Below, one piece after another: positions 1-6,161 of a stretch of 8,651 bases of DNA. The stretch lies in NCBI GenBank assembly GCA_013153795.1, contig JAADDV010000034.1, positions 1 through 8,651 on the forward strand. Reading direction: 5' to 3'. The notes under the pieces are model-generated. The model was not told where the DNA came from and did not search any database. It saw only the letters and a list, made by a program, of their open reading frames with translations. Every line of letters begins with the position of its first letter. Positions within the stretch are counted from its first letter, which is position 1. A program made the translations under genes and the position numbers. This DNA is from Aquificota bacterium (lineage in GTDB: Bacteria; Aquificota; Aquificia; Aquificales; Hydrogenothermaceae).

Positions 1-1
1 T

Positions 2-694
2 TCTGAGTTTTTAGAAGGAAAGGATGAATATATTTATTATGGAGTCCTTTCTTTAATTCCTGTAAGTATATCTTTATACCTTTCTAATTTTTCAGACTAT
101 ATCTTTTTACCTCTTATATTTAGTGGAATTACAGCTATTTATAAAGTAAAAAGAGAATTTGAAGAAAAAGAATGGTATTTTAAGAAAATAAAGTCCCAAA
201 TGGATAAACTTTATAAAGAAAATCTTAGATTACAGGAAGAAATATTAGAAAATCAGCTTTCTTTAGTCTTACTTCCTATTATGCAAAGTATTATAAAGGA
301 AGAAATAACTTTTAAAGAGGGACTTTTTGAGCTAAATGAATATTTTGGAGCAAAAGGTATTTCTTTTATAGATTTTGTAAATCATAAATGTATTATTGTT
401 GGAGATGCTGAGTGTAAAAAAGAAACTCTTGCTTTTATAAAAGATGAAATTCAAGTATTAACATCAAAAGAAATTGTTGACATTTTAAAATGTAAAAAAG
501 CTTATTCAATAGTAATAAGTAATAAAGATGACCTTATTTATGGTATTTTGTTTATTTTATTTGATGAGAATATTAATATCAGCGATAGACTCCTTAGACT
601 AATAAAAGATTATCTAGATTTTTATTTTTCAAAACATGTTCAAATTCAGATTGAAGAAGAAAAATGTGAAGAAGAAAAACAAGATGAGGAATAA
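2..694 (+). CDS. Membrane protein with coiled coil and GAF-like domain (5' truncated)
   Basis: Unrecognised gene. The reading frame is open from the first bases of the window to TAA at 692-694, so the start lies upstream and 230 residues are visible. An ATG at 200 has no Shine-Dalgarno sequence, and the frame before it codes for plausible protein, so it is unlikely to be the start. In visible numbering there are two hydrophobic segments (about 12-28 and 33-47), then a charged heptad-like helix (about 48-90), then an alpha/beta region (about 95-215) resembling a GAF domain. The GAF resemblance rests on a YGILFILFDE strand followed by a long terminal helix. The tail is very acidic (EEEKCEEEKQDEE). 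No kinase, GGDEF or HTH domain follows before the stop. I infer a membrane-anchored, ligand-sensing or scaffold protein with its GAF-like part in the cytoplasm. The domain call rests on pattern alone, and the missing N-terminus could hold more membrane helices. Confidence 0.7.
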   Translation, partial: SEFLEGKDEYIYYGVLSLIPVSISLYLSNFSDYIFLPLIFSGITAIYKVKREFEEKEWYFKKIKSQMDKLYKENLRLQEEILENQLSLVLLPIMQSIIKEEITFKEGLFELNEYFGAKGISFIDFVNHKCIIVGDAECKKETLAFIKDEIQVLTSKEIVDILKCKKAYSIVISNKDDLIYGILFILFDENINISDRLLRLIKDYLDFYFSKHVQIQIEEEKCEEEKQDEE

Positions 695-773
695 AACTCC
701 TCAAGAAGAAATTATAAAACTCCAAAAAGAAAATGAGCTTCTAAGAAAAGAAATTTTTTTTAAGAATAGATAA
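684..773 (+). CDS. Possible 29-aa coiled-coil small ORF overlapping the upstream gene
   Basis: An ATG at 684 opens a 29-codon frame that overlaps the last 11 bases of the upstream gene in another frame and ends with TAA at 771-773, three bases before the convergent gene's stop. The peptide begins MRNKTPQEEIIKLQKENELL and looks like a single amphipathic, coiled-coil helix similar in character to the upstream protein's helix. A purine-rich stretch (GAAGAAAAACAAG) precedes the ATG but is no strong ribosome site. It could be translated by coupling, be the remnant of a longer gene, or be chance. An 8-T run (754-761) lies near its end. The same bases carry a hairpin that may terminate the opposite strand, which argues against a gene. 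Confidence 0.25.
   Translation: MRNKTPQEEIIKLQKENELLRKEIFFKNR
685..703 (-). terminator. Candidate intrinsic terminator of the minus-strand operon
   Basis: Six-base arms TGAGGA (685-690) and TCCTCA (698-703) pair exactly around a 7-nt loop. Read on the minus strand, the hairpin is followed by TCTTGTTTTTCTTC, a T-rich tail. It lies about 75 nt past the stop of the ribonuclease Z-like gene. The plus-strand side has no T tract, so it would act only on leftward transcription. The stem is short, so this is moderate to weak. Confidence 0.35.
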
Positions 774-776
774 CTT

Positions 777-1760
777 CTACTCTGTATTTGGAAAATATTT
801 TCTGACTTCTTCTAAAATTTTTTCTGTATTTTTCCCGTATCTTCTTGAGAAATGAAAAACAATAAGTTTTTTTACGTTTGCTTCTTTTGCTATTTCTGCA
901 GCCTGTTTTGATGTTAAATGGTAAACCTTTGACGCCTGCTCTTCATCTTCTTCAAGAAAAGGGGCTTCACAGTATAAAACATCAGACTCTTTTACAAGGT
1001 TTATTATTTTTTCTTTGTTTTCTTTGGAATATAGAACGTCTGTTATATATGAAATCTTAATTCCTTTTTGTATATATGTGTATTCTTCTTTTAAAAACTC
1101 ATAAGATAGATTTTTTTCTCCTACAGGAAAGGTTTTTCCTCTATTTGATTCATCTTCAAGCCATTTTTTTAGTATGCCAAACTCTTCTCCTTTTAGAGAA
1201 AGCTCTTTTATTTTGTCCTTTTTAAAGAGAAGTCTGTCTTTGTATTCAAAAGAATATCCCATTATCCATATTTTATGGTCAAGGATAGCATACCTTACCC
1301 TGTAAAACTGGTTTTCATATATAACATCTGTATCAGCTTTTTCTTCTTTTATGAAATCTTTTGCAAATTTCTTTTTTATATCAAAAGAATAGTATTCAAA
1401 TAGTCCTTCATTCCATTGTTTCAGATTGAAAATAATCTGTGGTTCAAACTCAACAAGATTCCATGTATACCCTTGAAGCTTACAGTATATATTCTCAGCT
1501 AAAGGGGATATACCAAAAATATCCACTGTGTGGGGTTTCCCAAGTTTATTTCTCAGCAAATAATCAAACCCTATAAAATGATCCATATGGGTATGAGTTA
1601 TAAATATTTTGTTTATTTTTCTTAAAAGATGTCTGTCTAGTCTGTGGATATTTCCAACGTCAAAAAGAATATACTCTCCAAGGGTTTCTATCTCTATTAC
1701 AATACCTGGATCATCATATTTTTCATTTATTAAATAATGTTTGATTCTTGGCAGAGCCAT
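777..1760 (-). CDS. Ribonuclease Z-like metallo-beta-lactamase-fold hydrolase
   Basis: A 327-residue zinc-dependent hydrolase of the tRNase Z type. That family cuts the 3' trailer of tRNA precursors in the cytoplasm. Metal ligands are visible in order: H56-x-H58-x-D60-H61 in ITHTHMDH, H162 in ILDHKI, D241 in YITDV and H303 in VFHFSRRY. The HFSxRY motif and the EAPFLEEDEE...YHLTSKQAA stretch (H281) are typical of ribonuclease Z rather than of generic beta-lactamase-fold proteins. The GYSFEYKDR segment after H162 also matches that family. Length is close to the short bacterial form (about 300-320). The usual N-terminal FLGTGxxxP loop is missing and replaced by a divergent start, so the substrate could differ. 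It is the last gene of its operon: ATG directly follows the kdsD TAA with no clear ribosome site, so it is probably translationally coupled. An alternative is a related phosphodiesterase. Confidence 0.75.
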   Translation of the reverse strand: MALPRIKHYLINEKYDDPGIVIEIETLGEYILFDVGNIHRLDRHLLRKINKIFITHTHMDHFIGFDYLLRNKLGKPHTVDIFGISPLAENIYCKLQGYTWNLVEFEPQIIFNLKQWNEGLFEYYSFDIKKKFAKDFIKEEKADTDVIYENQFYRVRYAILDHKIWIMGYSFEYKDRLLFKKDKIKELSLKGEEFGILKKWLEDESNRGKTFPVGEKNLSYEFLKEEYTYIQKGIKISYITDVLYSKENKEKIINLVKESDVLYCEAPFLEEDEEQASKVYHLTSKQAAEIAKEANVKKLIVFHFSRRYGKNTEKILEEVRKYFPNTE

Positions 1761-2726
1761 TTATATAACACCGCTTTTTAAAATATCGTGAAGATGAACA
1801 AGCCCTATAGGTTTTTTATTTTCTATAACAGGAAGCACTGTTATATTGTGTTTTTCCATTATCTCAAGGGCTTCAATAACAAGCATATCTTTTCTTATCT
1901 GTTTTGGGTCATGTGTCATTCCTTCTGATGTTTTTCCTTTGTCTATACTTCCTCCTTTTTTTATGAATCTTCTTAGGTCTCCATCTGTTATAATCCCAAT
2001 CAGATTTTTATCTTTGTCAACTACAAACGCCGCTCCAAAACCTTTCTCAGACATAATAATAACTGTTTCTTTTAAAGGGGTTTCTGGGTATACAATAGGA
2101 AGTTCTTCCCCTTTGTGCATTATTTCCCTAACTCTCATAAGTTTTTTTCCTAATGAGCCTCCAGGATGAAAGCGAGCAAAATCTTCAGCTGTAAATCCTC
2201 TCATCTCAAGAAGAGCTATTGCAAGGGCGTCTCCTAATGCCAGTGTAGCAGTGGAAGATGAAGTAGGCGCCAGATTTAAAGGACAGGCTTCTCTTTTAAC
2301 ATTTAAAAAAAGATGTATATCACTTTCTCTAGCAAGGGTTGATGATGGATTGTTTGTTATCCCTATAACAGTGTTTCCCCATCTTTTTATTGTTGGGATT
2401 ATTGCAAGAAGCTCTGGTGTTTCGCCGCTGTTTGATATAGCAAGGACAAGGTCTTCCTTCGAAATCATTCCTAAATCTCCATGTATAGCTTCAGCTGGAT
2501 GAAGAAAGAAGGAAGGAGTCCCTGTTGAGGCTAAAGTTGCTGCTATTTTCTTTCCAATGAGACCAGATTTTCCCATTCCTGTAACAACAATCTTACCTTT
2601 TGTAGAAAGGATAGTTTCTACAGCTTTATTAAAGTTTTCATCAAGAGATAAGATAAGATCTGATAAAGCTTCTCTTTCTGCCTCTAAAACTTTTTTTCCT
2701 ATTTCTACTGGATTCCTTCTTTCCAA
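1761..2726 (-). CDS. kdsD: Arabinose-5-phosphate isomerase (SIS plus two CBS domains)
   Basis: A 321-residue KdsD/KpsF-family enzyme that interconverts D-ribulose 5-phosphate and D-arabinose 5-phosphate, the first step of KDO synthesis for lipopolysaccharide (E. coli KdsD is about 328 residues). An N-terminal SIS domain (about 30-190) has GMGKSG (K53), SNSGETPE (E105), KREACPLNLAP (E146) and ARFHPGG (H187). These fit the catalytic residues K59, E111, E152 and H193 described for E. coli KdsD at a constant offset. Two CBS domains follow (about 200-260 and 268-321), with ITDGDLRR in the first. The start is a TTG at 2724-2726, inside the 3' end of the PSP1 gene (22-bp overlap). AGAGG lies 7 nt upstream, and the sequence from EIGKKVLEAERE aligns with the family's N-terminus, supporting this start. 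CBS domains suggest nucleotide or metabolite control, but no ligand can be named. Confidence 0.93.
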   Translation of the reverse strand: MERRNPVEIGKKVLEAEREALSDLILSLDENFNKAVETILSTKGKIVVTGMGKSGLIGKKIAATLASTGTPSFFLHPAEAIHGDLGMISKEDLVLAISNSGETPELLAIIPTIKRWGNTVIGITNNPSSTLARESDIHLFLNVKREACPLNLAPTSSSTATLALGDALAIALLEMRGFTAEDFARFHPGGSLGKKLMRVREIMHKGEELPIVYPETPLKETVIIMSEKGFGAAFVVDKDKNLIGIITDGDLRRFIKKGGSIDKGKTSEGMTHDPKQIRKDMLVIEALEIMEKHNITVLPVIENKKPIGLVHLHDILKSGVI

Positions 2727-3646
2727 TCCTCTACCTCTGGAAGTTTTTCTTCTTCAGGTTTATCTTCAAAAACAGTAGACTGTCCGCAGCCATTACAACC
2801 GCTACATCCAGACTCTCTTTTTATTCCTAGTTTATCAAGTTCCTCAAAAGGAATTGTTACAACAAGTCCATGCTCATCAATAAGCTCTAAAGCTTCCTTT
2901 ATAAAATCATATCCTTTTACTATATATTTTTGACCATTTATTTCTATTTCACTTTCTATTTCAGGAAGGTCTTTTCTAATAGAGTAGTTATCTACTTCGA
3001 AAGCCAGACAGCACATAAGCCTTCCACATACTCCTGTGAACTTCATAGGGGTAGGGGGAAGATTCTGTTCTTCCAGCATTTCTACATTTACAGGATCAAA
3101 CTTATCCATAAATAAAGAGCAGCAGCATTCCTGTCCACATACGCCAATAGCCCCTGCCATCTGAACGCCGTCTCTAACGCCTACCTGTCTCATCTCTATT
3201 CTCATTTTTAGTCTTTTGGCTAAATCTTTTACCAGCTGTCTAAAATCTACTCTTCCTTCAGAAACATAGTAAAAAAGAATCTTAGAGCGGTTTAAAGGTA
3301 TATAAGCTTTTAAAAGATTCATTTTTAGACCAAGTCTTTCTGCAAAGTTTTTGCATATATTAAGGGCTTTTTCTGCTTCCCTTTCATGTTTATCAAAAAT
3401 CTGTATATCTTTTTTTGTTGCTTTTCTTAAGAATTTGTATTCTGAAGAGTTTTCAGAGTCAGGAACGGCATTTCCTACAACAAGAACAAGTTCTTCTCCC
3501 TTTTCTGTCTCTATAACAATAAAATCCCCCTTTTTTACAAAAAGAGGGACTTCATTTACGTCGCTAAATTTATGGGTATCTAAAAATCTTATTCTTACTG
3601 TCTTTGTCCTAAACTTTTGTTTAGGTTTTTTTATAATAGACGGCAT
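2705..3646 (-). CDS. ricT: PSP1-domain protein, RicT/YaaT-like, with extra C-terminal cysteine cluster
   Basis: A 313-residue PSP1-domain protein. In Bacillus subtilis the relative RicT (YaaT) works with RicA and RicF as an Fe-S complex that steers RNase Y in mRNA maturation, and it affects sporulation and biofilm. Here the PSP1 core spans about residues 30-225. It ends in the signature cysteines GVCGQECCC (C170, C174-C176) and GVCGRLMCC (C207, C212, C213). A further region has a beta-strand-rich segment (233-266) and a tail with C281-xx-C284-xx-C287, then an acidic end. I infer metal or Fe-S binding. The ATG has a strong GGAGG five nt upstream, whose bases also encode the last Gly-Gly of HolB. 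The holB-ricT order matches that of Firmicutes (holB-yaaT), supporting orthology. No ricA or ricF is in this window. The family call is firm; the function in this organism is inferred. Confidence 0.88.
   Translation of the reverse strand: MPSIIKKPKQKFRTKTVRIRFLDTHKFSDVNEVPLFVKKGDFIVIETEKGEELVLVVGNAVPDSENSSEYKFLRKATKKDIQIFDKHEREAEKALNICKNFAERLGLKMNLLKAYIPLNRSKILFYYVSEGRVDFRQLVKDLAKRLKMRIEMRQVGVRDGVQMAGAIGVCGQECCCSLFMDKFDPVNVEMLEEQNLPPTPMKFTGVCGRLMCCLAFEVDNYSIRKDLPEIESEIEINGQKYIVKGYDFIKEALELIDEHGLVVTIPFEELDKLGIKRESGCSGCNGCGQSTVFEDKPEEEKLPEVEDWKEGIQ
2724..2738 (-). promoter_or_regulatory. Ribosome binding site and TTG start of kdsD
   Basis: AGAGG (2734-2738) lies 7 nt before a TTG start codon within the coding end of the preceding gene. 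No ATG or GTG in the kdsD frame gives a family-like N-terminus. The overlapping layout implies coupled translation with the upstream gene. Confidence 0.55.
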
Positions 3647-3647
3647 T

Positions 3648-4586
3648 TTATCCTCCTTTTACATTAAAATACATTCCTTCAACAGCAAGTTTCTTTTTTA
3701 CTCCTGCCTTTATAGCTTTTTCAAATTCCTGATACTCTTTCAAAAGCCTATCGTATAAATCTATATCAAATTCTCCTTTTAACATTTTTTTATGAAGAAT
3801 TGTTTGAACAATCTGTAAAACTATGGATAGGTCTTTATTATCTAACTTATCAAGGATATCCGCAAGATTTATAATTCCTTCTATTCTAAGGTTTTTATCT
3901 AAAAACAGTAAAGCTAAATCTTTTGCAAACTGGTAGATTTTTGGATTTTCTTTAACAGCTGAATAAAGGGAAAGGGAACCATCTGATAAGACAGAAAAAG
4001 TTTTTGCATCACTTTCTGAAAAATCCTTATGAAGAAGAAACTGATAAATCTCTTCTTTAGGCAAAGGATTAAATCTTATTTTGTAGCATCTTGATATTAT
4101 TGTTGGTAAAAGCTTGTTTTGATTTGTGGTTGTAAGGATAATCATACTGTTTTCAGGAGGTTCTTCAAGGGTTTTTAAAAGTGCATTGCTAGCTTCAGTG
4201 TTCATTTTTTCTGCATTTTCTATAATTATAACTTTTCCTTCTTTTGATTTTAGCTTTAAAAAATCAATAGCATCTCTTATCTGGGATATTTTTATATCCC
4301 TGCCATTTTCAGAGGTTATAAGTTTTATATTTGGATTAGGAGATAGATTTGTCCCTTCGTAGATATTTGATATTAAGTCGTCTGTTAAACGGCAGTTTTC
4401 ACACTCTCCACAACCAAAATTTCTTTCCTTCTCGCATAAAAAGCCTCTTGCTGTATAAAGGGCTAAAAGCTTCTTTCCTATTCCTTCTTTCCCTTCAAAC
4501 AGAAAAGAGTATGAAGACTGATTTTTATTTAGATACTTACTAAGTAGTTCTTTTTCTTTTTGGTGTCCTATTACTTGCATTTTCAT
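3648..4586 (-). CDS. holB: DNA polymerase III delta-prime subunit
   Basis: A 312-residue clamp-loader subunit of the AAA+ family, which helps load the beta sliding clamp during chromosome replication. Family lengths are about 310-335. Visible motifs: a degenerate Walker A, GKEGIGKK (32-39, Lys where Ser/Thr is usual); a zinc module with C51, C59, C62 and C65 (CGECENC); a Walker B-like IIIENAEK (120-127); SNALLKTLEEPP (133-144); and the SRC motif at 165-167. The weak Walker A and the ENAE in place of DExx suit delta-prime, which is not an active ATPase in E. coli, rather than the ATP-hydrolysing DnaX. The annotated ATG at 4584-4586 is only 3 nt from the AAGGA site, whereas a second ATG two codons on (4578-4580) is 9 nt away, so the protein may start MQVIGHQK. 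It sits 16 bp after the DUF3108-like gene and 1 bp before ricT. Confidence 0.93.
   Translation of the reverse strand: MKMQVIGHQKEKELLSKYLNKNQSSYSFLFEGKEGIGKKLLALYTARGFLCEKERNFGCGECENCRLTDDLISNIYEGTNLSPNPNIKLITSENGRDIKISQIRDAIDFLKLKSKEGKVIIIENAEKMNTEASNALLKTLEEPPENSMIILTTTNQNKLLPTIISRCYKIRFNPLPKEEIYQFLLHKDFSESDAKTFSVLSDGSLSLYSAVKENPKIYQFAKDLALLFLDKNLRIEGIINLADILDKLDNKDLSIVLQIVQTILHKKMLKGEFDIDLYDRLLKEYQEFEKAIKAGVKKKLAVEGMYFNVKGG
3651..3659 (-). promoter_or_regulatory. Strong Shine-Dalgarno of the PSP1/RicT-like gene inside the holB end
   Basis: AAAGGAGGA lies 5 nt before the ATG at 3644-3646. The two GGA triplets are the last two sense codons of holB, and its TAA falls between the site and the start. 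Ribosomes ending holB therefore stop on top of the next gene's binding site. Confidence 0.75.
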
Positions 4587-4602
4587 TTATCCTTAAGCGG
4601 TT

Positions 4603-5118
4603 TTATTTATCAATAATATTTTTCCTTTCTAGTTTTAGAAAATACTTTCCATAAATTTTTATTTTCTTGGGAAATTGTTTGTCCTCATCAAAAACAATTA
4701 CTATCTTTGAAACTTTTTTACTGCTGAGAGGATAAATAATATATTTATTTCCTTCTTTTTCTAATTTATACGGATATTTTCCTTTTTCATCGGCTTTTTT
4801 TGTTTGTAGAAATTGAACAAGAAGAGGTAACCAAGGTTTTTTCTTAAAGATTTCTTCTTTCTTGAAAGTTTTTGTTTTGTCATTTTCTTTTTCATATAAA
4901 TAAAAATCATTATCTTTTGCTAAAAATTCAAAGTTGTAATCATAAACAAATTTTAAATAAGAATAAACATTTCCTTTTATATAAAGCTGCTTTTCTTCCC
5001 ATTTAAATTTTATTTCTCCTATTGGTAGGAAACCGTAATAAACTTTATATATAGCTTCTTTTCCAATAGCAAAACTAAAAACTATAAGTAAAGATATGAA
5101 TATACTTATTTTTTTCAT
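4603..5118 (-). CDS. Exported DUF3108-like protein
   Basis: A 171-residue protein with an N-terminal signal sequence: MKK, then a hydrophobic stretch (about 4-18, ISIFISLLIVFSFAIG) and a likely cleavage near G19-K20. The mature part is rich in alternating beta-type segments. It opens with AIYKVYYGFLPIGEIKFKW, which resembles the start of DUF3108 proteins (YxVxYGxxxxG). Those are predicted periplasmic or outer-membrane-associated beta proteins of unknown role in Gram-negative bacteria. There is no lipobox cysteine. The start is supported by AAGGAGAG about 6 nt upstream. It is the first gene of the compact operon with holB, ricT, kdsD and the ribonuclease Z-like gene, and shares an envelope theme with kdsD. 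The family call rests on the opening motif and length, so it is moderate; export is more certain. Confidence 0.65.
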   Translation of the reverse strand: MKKISIFISLLIVFSFAIGKEAIYKVYYGFLPIGEIKFKWEEKQLYIKGNVYSYLKFVYDYNFEFLAKDNDFYLYEKENDKTKTFKKEEIFKKKPWLPLLVQFLQTKKADEKGKYPYKLEKEGNKYIIYPLSSKKVSKIVIVFDEDKQFPKKIKIYGKYFLKLERKNIIDK

Positions 5119-5201
5119 CTTTCTCTCCTTATATTTTTTCTCTTAGATTATTCTAGGATAATATATATGAAAATATGGTGATATCTATAATTTTATAGAT
5201 T
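5119..5201. other. AT-rich intergenic region upstream of the DUF3108-holB operon
   Basis: An 83-bp very AT-rich gap between two minus-strand genes. Several TATAAT-like hexamers (TATATT, TATTAT, TAGAAT on the minus strand, about 5143-5166) could serve as a -10 for the downstream operon. No convincing -35 stands at the right distance. The perfect inverted repeat at 5183-5200 lies at the upstream end. Confidence 0.4.
5183..5200. repeat. Perfect 8-bp inverted repeat with 2-nt spacer
   Basis: Arms ATCTATAA (5183-5190) and TTATAGAT (5193-5200) are exact reverse complements around TT. The repeat starts two bases after the stop of the preceding minus-strand gene and about 65 bp before the DUF3108-like start. 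It is AT-only apart from one pair per arm and has no T tract on the minus strand, so an operator is as likely as a weak terminator. Confidence 0.5.
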
Positions 5202-5525
5202 TTATTTTAAGGCTAATAACATACAATTACTAAAATAAAACATTGTTAAAAGGAAATTAAATAAAAAAGCTCTTCTAACAGCAGTTTTTAAAGAATCTTT
5301 AAAGTATGTTTTGAAAAATAGCAATAAAATAAAAGGTGAGAAAAATAAGCTAGAAAAAAATAAAGTTGATATTTGAAAAGTTACATATTTTGAATATTGA
5401 TAAGAAATAAAAAGATAGTCTAAATTAAGTTTTTTAATAAAGAAATTTAAAATAAATAAAGAGAAAAGCCATATAAAAAAAGCAAATAAATATCCTTTAA
5501 AAAGTTTTCCTCCAAAAAAATCCAT
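5202..5525 (-). CDS. Small three-helix membrane protein of unknown function
   Basis: Not recognised. The protein has 107 residues with hydrophobic segments at about 10-31, 50-73 and 87-106. They are separated by a loop with KKLNLDYLFISYQYSKYV and a basic loop (KTYFKDSLKTAVRRA). By the positive-inside rule the basic loop at about 73-86 should be cytoplasmic. It is strongly Phe-rich, and few residues look catalytic. The ATG comes only 2 bp after the stop of the upstream gene and has no visible Shine-Dalgarno site, so translation is probably coupled to that gene. It is likely the last gene of block A. No function can be assigned; the tight pairing suggests it works with, or is regulated with, the protein encoded at 5528-6106. 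Confidence 0.6.
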   Translation of the reverse strand: MDFFGGKLFKGYLFAFFIWLFSLFILNFFIKKLNLDYLFISYQYSKYVTFQISTLFFSSLFFSPFILLLFFKTYFKDSLKTAVRRAFLFNFLLTMFYFSNCMLLALK

Positions 5526-5527
5526 AT

Positions 5528-6106
5528 TTATAGTTTAGTTATTACTCTTTTTTCTTTTGGGACAAATTTATAAACAGGTGCATAAAATTTTTCTTCTTCT
5601 ATTTCTTCTTCTGTATAAAGATTATGTTTAATGGCAAAGGAAGTAAATGCTGCAACAATTGCATTTACTTCTCCTTTTAGTTTTTTTCTGTCTTTGGAGA
5701 GAATGTTTTCAGGGATATAAATTCCTGATTTTGGAAGATTATAAATCCTCTGCTCTAAGCCTTCCCTTGTATATATAGGTAAAAGCTCTTTTCTGATAGC
5801 ATCTTTAAAAAAGATATCTGTGTCTGTTAAAGCTATAACTTTTTCTTTTGTATCTCCTTGAAATTCCTCATATTCAAAGCTAGTTAAAAGAACATTTTTA
5901 AGCTCTAAAAGAGTTTTCCATTTTTCTAAAAAATATTTTTTGTCTGAATGGTTTATGTTTAAAGAAATAATATTTATATCCCTATGGTCTAAAAACCAGT
6001 ATAAACCTTCTTTCCAAAAATGACTTATGTATGTGATATTTCTATTTTCGTCCATTAAAGCAACAGTAAATGTTTTATCTGGATTTATTTCTATCCCTGC
6101 ATACAT
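5528..6106 (-). CDS. Uncharacterised protein, possibly RNase H-fold (DUF429-like)
   Basis: A 192-residue soluble protein with no signal or membrane segment. The opening MYAGIEINPDKTFTVALMDE looks like the first two strands of a RNase H/RuvC-like fold (G-[DE]-x...V-A-x-x-D), with E6 where an acidic metal ligand would sit. The later segment GEVNAIVAAFTSFAI (about 145-159) resembles the C-terminal helix of DUF429 proteins, with E146 as a possible second acidic ligand. The middle TREGLEQRIYNLP (113-125) also recalls that family. The resemblance is partial, and a third catalytic acid is not obvious. The start is supported by GGAAGG about 9 nt upstream. It follows a 55-bp gap after the DUF190 gene, and the membrane protein follows it by 2 bp. 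The function is not known; the fold assignment is inference. Confidence 0.6.
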   Translation of the reverse strand: MYAGIEINPDKTFTVALMDENRNITYISHFWKEGLYWFLDHRDINIISLNINHSDKKYFLEKWKTLLELKNVLLTSFEYEEFQGDTKEKVIALTDTDIFFKDAIRKELLPIYTREGLEQRIYNLPKSGIYIPENILSKDRKKLKGEVNAIVAAFTSFAIKHNLYTEEEIEEEKFYAPVYKFVPKEKRVITKL

Positions 6107-6161
6107 TTGCCCGTCCTTCCCCTTTTTGAGAAAAGATAATAAGCCCTGATTTTCTTTTTTG

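Noticed and set aside
200..202. ATG at 200 as the start of the first gene
   Set aside because: There is no ribosome site, and the frame is open and protein-like for 66 codons upstream to the window edge.
878..4543. Plus-strand open frames of 60-135 codons across block B
   Set aside because: All lie opposite clearly recognised minus-strand genes (RNase Z-like, kdsD, ricT, holB), have no family motifs, and are expected shadows of AT-rich coding DNA.
3648..4586. dnaX (tau/gamma) instead of holB
   Set aside because: The protein is 312 residues, the Walker A lacks Ser/Thr and the Walker B lacks DExx; DnaX is longer and keeps both. Position before ricT also fits holB.
6107..6161. Terminator between DUF190 and the next gene
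   Set aside because: Only a loose AGAAAA/TTTTCT pairing with a 13-nt loop is present, with no G/C stem followed by a T tract on the minus strand.
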